Shown here: positions 52,793 through 61,349 of the stretch, piece by piece
How positions within the stretch are numbered: the first letter of the stretch is position 1
Layout of the letters: the number at the start of each line of letters is the position of its first letter
Assembly (NCBI RefSeq): GCF_943193135.1
Contig: NZ_CALPCZ010000002.1
Span: 1-64,000 of the forward strand
Length of the DNA stretch: 64,000 nt
Reading direction: 5' to 3'
Source of the DNA: Odoribacter lunatus
Lineage (GTDB): Bacteria > Bacteroidota > Bacteroidia > Bacteroidales > Marinifilaceae
Notes under the pieces: generated by a model
What the model was told of the DNA's origin: nothing
What the model saw: only the letters and a program-made list of their open reading frames with translations
Databases searched by the model: none
Made by a program: the position numbers and the translations under genes

Positions 52793-53817
52793 TAATGAAA
52801 ATATTGGATTTTGCGTTGATTGACGATGACGTAAATAATCACAGGAGCACCGAGCACTGGTGTTATCGCGTTGAGCGGAATGACGCCTGCCGTTCCCGGC
52901 AACACGCTGATGAGATTGCACAACAGCGCTGTCATGGCTCCGCACAGCAAGGTCAATGGCAATAAAAGGTTATGGTTGGAAGACCCCAACAACAGCCGGG
53001 CAACGTGCGGCACCGCCAGTCCGATGAAAGCAATCGGTCCGCAGAAAGCGGTGGCTACGGCAGTTAGCAGTCCCGTACTGAGCAGCAACAGAATTCGGAT
53101 GCGTTTGACATTGACACCGAGGTTTTCGGCATAGCGTTCACCCAATAAAAGGGCATTCAGCGGTTTTATCAGCAACAAAGCAAGCAACAAGCCGGCAAGC
53201 AACAGTCCGCAAAAGAAAGGCAGTTGAGCGACCGACACGCCGGAGAAATCTCCCATCCCCCACATCACATAAGAAAATACACCTTCCGCCGTGGCGAAAA
53301 AATTCAATAGGGAAATGGCGGAAGAGGTGATATACCCCATCATAATGCCGATAATCAGCAACATCACATTGCTACGCACCAAGGTGGAAAAAAAGATAAT
53401 CAATCCCAGAATCAAGGTGGCGCCGATGAATGCGCCCGTGATGACCGCCATATAACCGGAGACGGACAGTCCCGCCGTAATTCTGCCCACCGAACCGCCA
53501 AACAAGAGCATCACCAACGCGACTCCCAGACTTGCCCCCGAATCGATGCCCAAGATAGAAGGACCCGCCAACGGATTGGCGAAGACCGTCTGCAACATCA
53601 AACCGGCAACCGCCAGAGACGCCCCCGCAAACAGGGCGGTTATCGCCTGCGGCAAACGGGTCTGCAATACAATGTACGTCCACGTGGCTTTCTCCTCCTC
53701 CCCCAACAGAATGGAGAGCACGGAACGGAATGGAATCCGCACCGACCCCCAAAACAGATTGGCGGCGAACAAGACGCACAACAGCGATACGATATACCAG
53801 AAAATGCGACACTTCAT
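52792..53817 (-). CDS. btuC: Cobalamin ABC importer permease
   Basis: A 341-residue FecCD-family permease with about ten TM helices. Signature segments include RLPQAITALFAGASLAVAGLMLQ, NPLAGPSILGIDSGASLGVAL and AFCGPIAFIGLAVPHVARLLLG, which holds the loop that contacts the ATPase. Two copies form the membrane channel with two BtuD. It lies 25 nt after the binding-protein gene and shares a base with btuD. Confidence 0.9.
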   Translation of the reverse strand: MKCRIFWYIVSLLCVLFAANLFWGSVRIPFRSVLSILLGEEEKATWTYIVLQTRLPQAITALFAGASLAVAGLMLQTVFANPLAGPSILGIDSGASLGVALVMLLFGGSVGRITAGLSVSGYMAVITGAFIGATLILGLIIFFSTLVRSNVMLLIIGIMMGYITSSAISLLNFFATAEGVFSYVMWGMGDFSGVSVAQLPFFCGLLLAGLLLALLLIKPLNALLLGERYAENLGVNVKRIRILLLLSTGLLTAVATAFCGPIAFIGLAVPHVARLLLGSSNHNLLLPLTLLCGAMTALLCNLISVLPGTAGVIPLNAITPVLGAPVIIYVIVNQRKIQYFH

Positions 53818-53842
53818 CTGTAAAACATTAAATAATTCCCTG

Positions 53843-54961
53843 TCATTCCATCGGGCGGTAGTAGCGCAACCGGTAATCCGGCAACACCTCGGGATGAAAT
53901 ATCTTCACCAAGTCTTTCAACAAATAATCGGGACGTATCGGCACCTCCTCATAGTAAGGCACGATGCCCGTATTGCAGGTAAAGATACGCCGATTTTTCC
54001 AAGCGGCAAAATTGGCGTAAGGCGCATACTCGCTTTTCAAATCGGAATACCCCATTTCCTGCGCGCGGTTATACTTCATCAGCCAATAATCCGCCTCTCC
54101 GCCCTGTTCGAAGACCGTTTCAAACGCCAGCGGAAACGAGCCGGCGTGCGGGTCGTCCTTCCAGCAATAATCCGCTCCCGCGTCTTTCAGCAGGCTGCCC
54201 ATATAACTGTTGCCTCCGGAAACGTACCACACGGCTCCGTATTTCTTTTCAAGGACGACCGTCGGACGTGCCTGCACGTCTTTCACCAAGGCTTTCACGT
54301 CCTCGTAAGCCTTTACGGTCTCCGCAAACAGCGAATCCGCCAATGTCTCCCGGTCGAAAAAGAGTGCCAGCAGGCGAATCCATTCCGCCCGTCCCAGCGG
54401 GGTCGGCTCCATATAATCCACGCATTTCACCTGCGGAATTCCCGTCTTCTCCACCCGCCCGTAAGGCGCGTTACTCAAAGGCGAAGTGACCATTCCGTCA
54501 AGATTCAGCTCAACCAGTCGCTCCACATCGGGCGCCGCCGCTTCGCCGACATCGACAATGCGTCCCGCTTTCAATCCCTCCTGCACAAAAGGCACGTCAA
54601 TATAACGGGACTCGCACACGCCGACAATCTCCTCCCGGACACCCAACATATCCAGCCAACCGCAATGCACCGACGTTGCCGCCGCAATCCGCTTCAACGG
54701 CGTACGCACCAGCACCCCCTCGGGCAAACCGGCAGGCAGTTCCTTTCCACGCTCCACCAACACATAGCGCTGCAACAACTTGGTCGTATCCCACGGGTCC
54801 CGGATGCGGACTTCCGTGTATTCCGGCGTCCGGCGCACCGTGAAGCCGGTGGCGTATTCCACCCGCATCCCCTGACTTCCCTGGTCTCCGGAAACAGAAG
54901 AATTCTTTTGCTTGCAAGCTGCAAGCAAAAGAATCACAGTCAAATAAATTACGGCGCGCAT
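53843..54961 (-). CDS. btuF: Cobalamin-binding periplasmic lipoprotein
   Basis: A 372-residue substrate-binding protein of the BtuF/FepB (type III) class, a lipoprotein (lipobox LLLAACKQ). The two-lobed pattern is seen in RIAAATSVHCGWLDMLGVREEIVGVCE, then DVERLVELNLDGMVTSP, and in the second lobe KYGAVWYVSGGNSYMGSLLKDAGADY. It passes B12 from the outer-membrane receptor to BtuC. It starts 1 nt beyond the stop of the surface propeller gene upstream. Confidence 0.85.
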   Translation of the reverse strand: MRAVIYLTVILLLAACKQKNSSVSGDQGSQGMRVEYATGFTVRRTPEYTEVRIRDPWDTTKLLQRYVLVERGKELPAGLPEGVLVRTPLKRIAAATSVHCGWLDMLGVREEIVGVCESRYIDVPFVQEGLKAGRIVDVGEAAAPDVERLVELNLDGMVTSPLSNAPYGRVEKTGIPQVKCVDYMEPTPLGRAEWIRLLALFFDRETLADSLFAETVKAYEDVKALVKDVQARPTVVLEKKYGAVWYVSGGNSYMGSLLKDAGADYCWKDDPHAGSFPLAFETVFEQGGEADYWLMKYNRAQEMGYSDLKSEYAPYANFAAWKNRRIFTCNTGIVPYYEEVPIRPDYLLKDLVKIFHPEVLPDYRLRYYRPME

Positions 54962-54962
54962 A

Positions 54963-56039
54963 TTATTTCACATAAACCACTTTCAGCGGATTCAGTCCTG
55001 CGCCAAACTTCGTCACCAAAGTTCCGTCCGTTTTATAAACATACACGTCTCCGTCATTTTTGTAATCGGAAGAGGTCAGATACAGATATTCGGTGACAGG
55101 TTCATAAGAAAGTTTGTAAGGTTTTACGATAGCGGAAGCATCCTTCACCCATTCTCCGGACAGCATTTCTCCTTTCTCAGTGTCGTACACCGGATAGGAA
55201 ATTGTCTGATTCCAGTTGGCATCGTATTGGGAAAGCATCAGATAGAGCTTTTTACCGTCCGTTGCCATTTCGGTCGCATTTCCGACGGCGGTCACGGTAT
55301 AATCCTTCGGGTTTATCTTCTGAAGCGTATTGGGAACATCGCCGTAATTTCCCATAGAAATACAATAAACATCACCATTGTCCACGGTTTTTAAAACTGT
55401 GGGATTAATTTCCACAGTTATTGTCTTTTCTACCTCAAACTTCTTCAGGTTGATGACGGAAACCGTCTTGTCATATCCCACCGGCGTATTGTAGTCCATT
55501 CCACCGGAGTTCGCCACAAACAATTTTCCATTGGAAACGGCCAGTCCTTCCGGATTCCGTCCCACTTCCACCTGTGCTTCCACGGTAAAATTAGAAGTAT
55601 TGATTTTGGCTACATAGCCGTCATACAGACTAACATACAACTTATTGTCGGCATACGCCAGTGAACGCGGAGACTGTGGCTGTCCCTCACGTACCAAGGG
55701 AATGGAGGCAACTTCCACGAAATCGCGGGTCATCACCGAAATGCGGTTAGAACCGTAAATAGCTAAAAAAATATACTTTCCTCCGCAAAGAATGTCTTGT
55801 CCGCTGTCACCTAATCCTTTTGAGTTTTGAGCGGCATATACATCATTATTGTCGTAAGTCTGGGCAACAGGGTCATAATAGGTAATCGTTGAATTATTAC
55901 TTTTGTATTTCCCATTGTTTAGTACATAGATACCTTCTTCTACGGTAATATCGTCACCATCATCATCACTGCACGATGCAAGGGTAAACGCACACAGGAT
56001 AAACATCCACAAAGTCAGATAAAAACTTCTTGATTTCAT
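54963..56039 (-). CDS. btuG: BtuG-like surface beta-propeller lipoprotein
   Basis: A 358-residue lipoprotein (lipobox TLASCSDD) followed by an acidic tether and a YncE/DUF5074-type seven-bladed propeller. Repeating blades read SPRSLAYADNKLYVSLYDGYVAKINTSN, then NPEGLAVSNGKLFVANSGG and ATDGKKLYLMLSQYD. In Bacteroides thetaiotaomicron, BtuG proteins of this family sit on the cell surface, bind cobamides tightly and deliver them to BtuB. Here it lies next to btuB under the same riboswitch. The acidic Asp/Glu-rich run after the Cys (DDDGDD) is typical of surface-exported lipoproteins. Confidence 0.8.
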   Translation of the reverse strand: MKSRSFYLTLWMFILCAFTLASCSDDDGDDITVEEGIYVLNNGKYKSNNSTITYYDPVAQTYDNNDVYAAQNSKGLGDSGQDILCGGKYIFLAIYGSNRISVMTRDFVEVASIPLVREGQPQSPRSLAYADNKLYVSLYDGYVAKINTSNFTVEAQVEVGRNPEGLAVSNGKLFVANSGGMDYNTPVGYDKTVSVINLKKFEVEKTITVEINPTVLKTVDNGDVYCISMGNYGDVPNTLQKINPKDYTVTAVGNATEMATDGKKLYLMLSQYDANWNQTISYPVYDTEKGEMLSGEWVKDASAIVKPYKLSYEPVTEYLYLTSSDYKNDGDVYVYKTDGTLVTKFGAGLNPLKVVYVK

Positions 56040-56065
56040 TTCACTACATTTTAAATTAAACTATA

Positions 56066-58069
56066 TCAAAAAACAACACTTGCACTCAGACGGTACGAAC
56101 GTCCCGGCATCGGGTAGTACTGAATGACACTGTACTGCTCGTTCGTTAAATTGACCAAATCCGCTTGCAGGCGGAAACGGGTTCTGCCACGTTCAAACTC
56201 CCGGTTCATCGACAGCGTATGTTCCGCATAACGGTCTATGCGGTTAGCTCTGATGTTTTGCGGCAGGGCGTACCGTTCCCCGCAAACCACAGCGGTATAG
56301 CTGACATTGACCCAAGGCATAAGCAACGACGCCGACAACGAGCCTGAATGCCGGGGAGTATAAGGAATCTGGTGTTTGTAATTCTTTTCGTTCCTATCGG
56401 TCACGTCAACGGCTTTCTGCCACGTGTAAGCGCCGCTTACCTGACAGGTCATCCGATTCGCCACCCGAAATTCCATACCTCCCTTCACATCGCTTCCCCA
56501 TATATCAACCCTGCCCATATTCATCATCTTCCACACGTACATCATCGGCAAAGCTACGATTTTGTCATCTACCCGATTGTAATAGACATCCGCCGTCAGA
56601 TTCACATAATCCACCCCTTTCCATTGCCCCGACCAGGTAACGCCCGCATTATACTGCACGGCGGTTTCCGGTTTCAGATTCCGGTTGCCCATTCTTAGAT
56701 AATACAAATCGTTGAATGTCGGCACCCGGAACACGTGCTTGTAAAACAAGCGGACATACAAATTCCGGTCAAGCCAGGGTTGCAGGGAAAGGCTCACGCC
56801 CGGAGAAAGTTTGCACTTGTCTTCCGGACAATCGCCGTTTGTCACCTTCTCCTTCACGTAAGTTGCCAGCAACACGCCGTTTACCGTGATCCTCTGATGC
56901 CGGTAGCGAGCGGTAAGAACCGTTTGGGAAGTATACCGTTCCGGATGAGGATTGTCCGTAAAATTGTTCGTCAATCGATTATAGGCAAAATCGCTCGCCA
57001 AAGCATAGGACATTCGTCCCCCGGGAGTGTACAGACCGCTCAGGGTGGCATAATACTCCTGCTGGATGTTCCGGTCAATCTGCTTTCCGCTTGCGTACTT
57101 ATTATTCACATCCAAATAACGATTCCACGAATAATTATACTTCAACGCCCCTTTCAGCGCCCATTGCGGATTGAAACGCTTCTCGTAGCCGGTCTGGGCA
57201 AAGAAATTCCGGTCCCACAAACGCTCCCTGTTATAAGGATTATAAAAAATCACTCCGCCCGGCAGTCCCCGTTCCGACTGGAAATAATAAGCCTTTGCCG
57301 TCAGTGCGCTGCTGTCCCGGAGGGTAGTGTAAAGATTGGCTTCCGTGTGCCAGGAAAGAATATCCGAATTGTACCGCTTCTCCCGGGTAACCAGTTTCCC
57401 GTTCTTCAAAGTAAAAGGATAAGCGCCGTCCGCCCTCAAAAAGTCCCCGTCCACGGCAACGCGGGTTCGTTGCGTCAGCTTCCGGGCATACCGCAGATTC
57501 GGATTGACGAAGCCGAAAGAACCGCCTTTTATTCGGAACTGCCAACTGTCCCTCCGGTTTTCTCCGAATGACGGCTGTTGCGTCCGGATGCTTAACACCC
57601 CTGCCGAAGCGAACATCCGTGCCGACTGGAAAATGTCGTCCTCCTGTCCGACGGCGAGACTGACCTGCGATACATTGTCCAGGGAAAAACGCCCGATGTC
57701 GATTTGTCCCGCCTGGCAATTGCTGACGGCGATTCCGTCATACGCCACTGCCGTGTGATGCGCTCCCAGACTGCGCACCGATACTGTTTTCAATCCGCCG
57801 ATGCCGCCATAGTCCTTCACGGTCACTCCACTGAAACGCCGTACGGCATCCGCCAGGCTCTGATAACCCAGGCGTTCTATTTCCGCACCGCTTACTACCT
57901 GTAACGGTGCCACGGAACGCACCACCGAAGGGCGTCGTACTCCCGACACATCCACCTGCTGTAATTGATGTACCCGAGCCGTATCTGCCGTCTGCGCGGC
58001 ACTCCGGCAAAAAATGCCGACCAGTCCCCAAACGCAAAGTCCACACCGATAAAAAAACAAACGCATCAA
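56066..58069 (-). CDS. btuB: TonB-dependent cobalamin receptor
   Basis: A 667-residue outer-membrane receptor. A signal peptide (ending around CRSAAQ) is followed by a TonB-box-like stretch and a plug domain (SLADAVRRFSGVTVKDYGGI, then SVRSLGAHHTAVAYDGIAVS). A 22-strand barrel ends in Phe (LSASVVF). The plug's second half QIDIGRFSLDNVSQVSLAVG is typical. It takes up cobamides with energy from TonB. It is the first gene of the operon, downstream of a cobalamin riboswitch, which fixes the substrate. Confidence 0.92.
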   Translation of the reverse strand: MMRLFFYRCGLCVWGLVGIFCRSAAQTADTARVHQLQQVDVSGVRRPSVVRSVAPLQVVSGAEIERLGYQSLADAVRRFSGVTVKDYGGIGGLKTVSVRSLGAHHTAVAYDGIAVSNCQAGQIDIGRFSLDNVSQVSLAVGQEDDIFQSARMFASAGVLSIRTQQPSFGENRRDSWQFRIKGGSFGFVNPNLRYARKLTQRTRVAVDGDFLRADGAYPFTLKNGKLVTREKRYNSDILSWHTEANLYTTLRDSSALTAKAYYFQSERGLPGGVIFYNPYNRERLWDRNFFAQTGYEKRFNPQWALKGALKYNYSWNRYLDVNNKYASGKQIDRNIQQEYYATLSGLYTPGGRMSYALASDFAYNRLTNNFTDNPHPERYTSQTVLTARYRHQRITVNGVLLATYVKEKVTNGDCPEDKCKLSPGVSLSLQPWLDRNLYVRLFYKHVFRVPTFNDLYYLRMGNRNLKPETAVQYNAGVTWSGQWKGVDYVNLTADVYYNRVDDKIVALPMMYVWKMMNMGRVDIWGSDVKGGMEFRVANRMTCQVSGAYTWQKAVDVTDRNEKNYKHQIPYTPRHSGSLSASLLMPWVNVSYTAVVCGERYALPQNIRANRIDRYAEHTLSMNREFERGRTRFRLQADLVNLTNEQYSVIQYYPMPGRSYRLSASVVF

Positions 58070-58249
58070 ACTCGTTTCCTTTAAACAATTATTACTATGC
58101 TTTGAAGAAAACGGGAAGGAAACCTATACCCGAAAACACGACGGAAACACTTTCCGTATGTCCTGTAAAACCCAAAATGTAAAACGTGCTAAAAACGCAT
58201 ACCTGATGTTTTCTACAGCTAATTCCTCGAAAGCCATTGAAAAAAATCG

Positions 58250-58412
58250 TTTTGCAGGTCTTCTGACTTACCCGGTCCAGGCGCCTTCTCATCTCCGGAG
58301 AGACAATGGCTAAAGTATGCCTGACCCATTATAGGCTTACAGCAGCGGGACTGTTCAGGATTCTCACCTGATTCCCATTTAATCCTTGCCGTCGAAGAAC
58401 GGTTCGGAACAA
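58250..58412 (-). promoter_or_regulatory. Cobalamin riboswitch
   Basis: On the minus strand the conserved pieces appear in order: GGGAATCAGGTGAGAATCCT, then GAACAGTCCCGCTGCTGTAA, a TAGCCATTG segment (like the B12-box GCCACTG), GAGAAGGCGCCTGGACC, and AGTCAGAAGACCTGC. This is a full cobalamin aptamer. It lies about 180 nt before btuB. Binding of adenosyl- or other cobalamin normally turns such operons off. The stretch between aptamer and btuB (58070-58249) holds no gene and I see no strong terminator, so translational control is likely. Confidence 0.95.
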
Positions 58413-58420
58413 AACGAAGG

Positions 58421-58428
58421 CAAATATA
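58421..58428 (-). promoter_or_regulatory. Bacteroidota -7 element for the btu operon
   Basis: On the minus strand TATATTTG; transcription would start near 58415 at the 5' edge of the riboswitch. Confidence 0.6.
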
Positions 58429-58486
58429 CGCTTTATTTGAAAAACACAACTTCAAAACCCAAAAAATATATTCCGGAATATAAAAA

Positions 58487-58523
58487 TACGGTCCGGGTAC
58501 TCTTTGAAAGAGCCCGGACCGTA
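58487..58523 (-). terminator. Terminator after the DUF4923 gene
   Basis: TACGGTCCGGG and CCCGGACCGTA form an 11-bp stem with an inner CTCTT/AAGAG continuation, just past the DUF4923 stop. On the minus strand it is followed by TATTTTTAT. Confidence 0.85.
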
Positions 58524-58545
58524 TCTTATTTTCTCTATTTTATAA

Positions 58546-59115
58546 CTACTTCTTCAATTCAAATCCCAACAACAGACCGTCGTAGTTTCCGGCCAGTGAA
58601 GCTATCGCAGAAGACTCTTTTGAAGTTACGCTCGTCAATATTTTCAAAGCTGCCATCAGTTTATCTGCCTTAAACAACAGATACATCGTCTTGCCTGTCA
58701 CAATGACATTGGCTTTCATCGACAAACCCAATTTATTCGTCATGGTAAGTGTCTTTTCCTCCTTATCGAATACATACGTACCGTTTGAAGTTTTCTTTTT
58801 TAATGTCAGGCTGTATGTGCCATCTTCATTAAATACAAACACACTGTTTTCCAAGCCGAGTTTCTGATATATCGGCTCCATTTTACTTTCAATCCGGGAA
58901 GAAATTGTCTCGCTACCCGCTTGTGCCAAAAAATTTTCACTTTCAAAACGACATTCGGGCGCCGAATAATTCCATGTTCCGATAATTGTTTCGGCTGTCG
59001 TTATTTTATCTCCAAGCGCTGATTTCACGACTCCGGTCAAAACCGATTTCAAATCTTGTGCGGAAAGCGTCAAAGAGAATGCATACACAACCGCAACCAA
59101 TAGTAATTTTTTCAT
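58546..59115 (-). CDS. DUF4923 family exported protein
   Basis: About 189 residues from the Met at 59115, where a clear signal peptide begins (KKLLLVAVVYAFSLTLSAQ). The mature part reads GIVTGVVKSALGD-like helices, then TTAETIIGTWNYSAPECRFES and a lipocalin-like beta sheet (NEDGTYSLTLKKKTSNGTYV, and KTMYLLFKADKLMAAL). This is DUF4923, a Bacteroidota family of unknown role. The upstream leader is an internally deleted copy of the btu promoter/riboswitch, so it may once have been B12-controlled. Confidence 0.85.
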   Translation of the reverse strand: MKKLLLVAVVYAFSLTLSAQDLKSVLTGVVKSALGDKITTAETIIGTWNYSAPECRFESENFLAQAGSETISSRIESKMEPIYQKLGLENSVFVFNEDGTYSLTLKKKTSNGTYVFDKEEKTLTMTNKLGLSMKANVIVTGKTMYLLFKADKLMAALKILTSVTSKESSAIASLAGNYDGLLLGFELKK

Positions 59116-59120
59116 AAACT

Positions 59121-59193
59121 TTTTTTCAGACTTACCTGCTCCAAGCGCCTTCCTATCTCTACTGCCGAAAAGCGAATCGGAACAAAATACAAA
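59121..59193 (-). promoter_or_regulatory. Deleted remnant of a cobalamin riboswitch
   Basis: Read on the plus strand, 59123-59157 matches 58266-58300 (the aptamer's 3' end) at about 29 of 35 positions, including GACTTACC and GCGCCTTC. Then 59164-59186 matches the 5' leader (TGCCG...TTCGGAAC AAAA versus TGCCG...ATCGGAACAAAA). The roughly 100 nt in between, holding the B12 core, are missing. The aptamer cannot bind cobalamin in this form. Confidence 0.75.
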
Positions 59194-59201
59194 CAAAAGT
59201 A
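59194..59201 (-). promoter_or_regulatory. Bacteroidota -7 element for the DUF4923 gene
   Basis: On the minus strand TACTTTTG, at the same spacing from the TTTTGTTCCGA leader as the btu promoter, supporting duplication of the whole promoter-leader. Confidence 0.55.
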
Positions 59202-59247
59202 TAATTTATTTTAAAACTACGGAATTTGTTGAAAATTTTTTCCCGTG

Positions 59248-61191
59248 TTATTTGGATACACCAGTTCTGTGCAATCTTTCATTGAGACGGAGACGGATGG
59301 TGTTGATGGCGTTTTTTTGCTTAATCCAAAAAAGAATTTCTTCTGTGTCTCCGTTTTTCTGGAGTTCCAGAATTTTATCGTCGGCTTCCTGGGTGAGGAT
59401 GTCTACCCGCCTCATTTTGTAATTGTCCAGGATTTTAGGAAGTAATTCGGACAATATTTTTTCCTCTGAAGCGATGGTGTCTTCCTGGGATTTCCACATT
59501 TTGCTCAGTTCATAAGGTTCGCTCAGGATGTTGGCAGCGATGCTGCTGATGGCAGGGTCGATGTGTCCAATAAAAAATTTAGCAGGGATAAAACCTGTGG
59601 TTTTATAGTTTTGTTGATATTCGTGCAGTATTTTGTTGAATTCCGGATGAAGCAGGTCTAAATCGTCATCGTTTAATTCGTGTATGATATATTCTCCGAC
59701 GCTTACGGAACAAGTTCCGCTTTCGTTTTCTTCTTCGTAGAGCTCCGTGTCACCGAATAGCAATAGATAACGGATAATGACCATTTCTTCTATTTCGCAC
59801 AGTTTTTCACTATTGTAAGTCGCATCAGGTTCATGGACTACTTTTACCGGAGGCGTTTCAGGGTGTTTCTTGTATTCGTTCTGAGGTGCTTTTTCATGGC
59901 GGATGCGGGCGATTTCATTGTAGAGTATGTTTTCCTCTACTTTCATCGTATTAGCGGTTTCCCTTACATATACCGAGCGGGTAATGGCGTCGGGAATCAG
60001 TGAAATGCTGTGAACGATGTCGCTGATTAATTTGGCTTTTTCGATGGGGTCATCTCCGGCTTGCCCCAACAGCAGCTTCGTCTTAAAATTAATGAAGTCT
60101 GTTTCGTGTTCCTGTATATATGCAAGAAGTTCTTCCGGAGTATGTGCCAAGGCAAAGGAATCGGGGTCTTCTCCGTCGGGTAGGGAAACAACCCGGACGT
60201 TTAAGCCTTCTTCCAGGACTAAATCTATTCCCCGCAAAGAGGCTTTTATACCTGCGGCATCGCCGTCATATATAATCGTGACGTTAGGAGTAAGTCTTCG
60301 GATTAACCGGATTTGTTCTATAGTCAATGAGGTGCCCGAAGAGGCAACGGTGTTTTCGATTCCTTTGCGATGAAAGGAAATGACATCCAGGTAGCCTTCG
60401 ACCAAATAGCAGCGGTTTTGCTGGATAATGCTTTTTTTAGCGAAGTATATGCCGTAAAGGGTGCGGCTTTTATGATATATTTCCGATTCGGGTGAATTCA
60501 GGTATTTGGCACTTTTCTTATCATTAGTCATGATACGTCCGCCGAAAGCGATGATTTTTCCGGCAATGTCCCGTATCGGAAATATGACTCTTGCCCGAAA
60601 CCGGTCGAAAAGTCCTCTGTCAGACTCGATGGTGAGTCCCGTTTTTATCAGAAATTCTTTTTTGTATCCTTTTTCAAGGGCGGATTTGGTGAAAGCGTCC
60701 CAGGCTTCGGGATTGTATCCTAAGCCAAATTTGCGGATAGTTTCTTCATCCAGCCCGCGTCGTTTGAAATAGCTTATTCCCACGGATTTTCCTTCGTCGG
60801 TATTGAATAGTTGGTCTACAAAGAAATCTTCCGCATAGTTGGTGACAATCAACATACTTTCCCGCTCGCTTTTCTCTTTTTTCTCCTCTTCGCTGAGTTC
60901 TTTTTCTTCAATCAGTATGTTATAACGGGCAGCGAGATAACGCAGGGCTTCAACATAAGACATTTGTTCGTGTTCCATGATGAAATTCACGACATTTCCC
61001 CCTTTGCCGCATCCGAAACATTTATATATGCCTTTGGCGGGAGATACGGTGAAAGAACCGGTCTTTTCATTGTGGAAAGGGCAGCAACCGACATAGTTAA
61101 TGCCTCTTTTTTTCAGACTGACAAAGTCGGAGACAACTTCATAGATGTCTGCCGTATCAAATATCTTTTGTATGGTAGCCTGATCAATCAT
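59248..61191 (-). CDS. dnaG: DNA primase
   Basis: About 647 residues from the Met at 61191 (MIDQATIQKIFDTADIYEVV). It makes RNA primers for replication. A CHC2 zinc domain is at the N-terminus (GCCPFHNEKTGSF, KCFGCGKGG). The RNA polymerase core and TOPRIM follow: YLVEGYLDVISFH with the Glu, SSGTSLT, and IIYDGDAAGIKA. The C-terminal domain that meets the helicase DnaB is divergent. The upstream frame (to 61341) lacks family similarity. A promoter lies only 4 nt from this ATG, so the mRNA may have no leader. Confidence 0.94.
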   Translation of the reverse strand: MIDQATIQKIFDTADIYEVVSDFVSLKKRGINYVGCCPFHNEKTGSFTVSPAKGIYKCFGCGKGGNVVNFIMEHEQMSYVEALRYLAARYNILIEEKELSEEEKKEKSERESMLIVTNYAEDFFVDQLFNTDEGKSVGISYFKRRGLDEETIRKFGLGYNPEAWDAFTKSALEKGYKKEFLIKTGLTIESDRGLFDRFRARVIFPIRDIAGKIIAFGGRIMTNDKKSAKYLNSPESEIYHKSRTLYGIYFAKKSIIQQNRCYLVEGYLDVISFHRKGIENTVASSGTSLTIEQIRLIRRLTPNVTIIYDGDAAGIKASLRGIDLVLEEGLNVRVVSLPDGEDPDSFALAHTPEELLAYIQEHETDFINFKTKLLLGQAGDDPIEKAKLISDIVHSISLIPDAITRSVYVRETANTMKVEENILYNEIARIRHEKAPQNEYKKHPETPPVKVVHEPDATYNSEKLCEIEEMVIIRYLLLFGDTELYEEENESGTCSVSVGEYIIHELNDDDLDLLHPEFNKILHEYQQNYKTTGFIPAKFFIGHIDPAISSIAANILSEPYELSKMWKSQEDTIASEEKILSELLPKILDNYKMRRVDILTQEADDKILELQKNGDTEEILFWIKQKNAINTIRLRLNERLHRTGVSK

Positions 61192-61195
61192 GTCA

Positions 61196-61203
61196 CAAAG
61201 ATA
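61196..61203 (-). promoter_or_regulatory. -7 element placing dnaG start at or near +1
   Basis: On the minus strand TATCTTTG, then TGAC, then ATG. Bacteroidota transcripts usually start 4-8 nt past this element. Confidence 0.5.
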
Positions 61204-61274
61204 GATATTTTTCCGTATAGATAGCGGCTCGTGTTTTTTTACATCGTGATAAAACCATGATATAAAATTTTTTA

Positions 61275-61282
61275 TATATTTG
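61275..61282 (+). promoter_or_regulatory. Bacteroidota -7 element for the TetR operon
   Basis: TATATTTG, 67 nt before the TetR start; the T-rich tract upstream is palindromic-looking and could hold the TetR operator. It is divergent from dnaG. Confidence 0.5.
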
Positions 61283-61349
61283 CGCCGCATTAAAGGAAAC
61301 GATTTAAACAATAAACGTTTCCGTGTGATAAAGTTTTTCACAGACGATT

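Noticed and set aside
51779-53817. Iron-siderophore ABC importer
   Set aside because: The sequences alone would allow it, but the cobalamin riboswitch, BtuB-type receptor and BtuG-type propeller in the same operon point to vitamin B12.
53546-55096. 516-residue plus-strand frame across btuC and btuF
   Set aside because: It spans two conserved genes on the opposite strand and shows no domain or signal.
61192-61341. Longer dnaG start at 61341
   Set aside because: The added 50 residues are basic/aromatic, unlike primases, and the promoter at 61196-61203 lies inside them.
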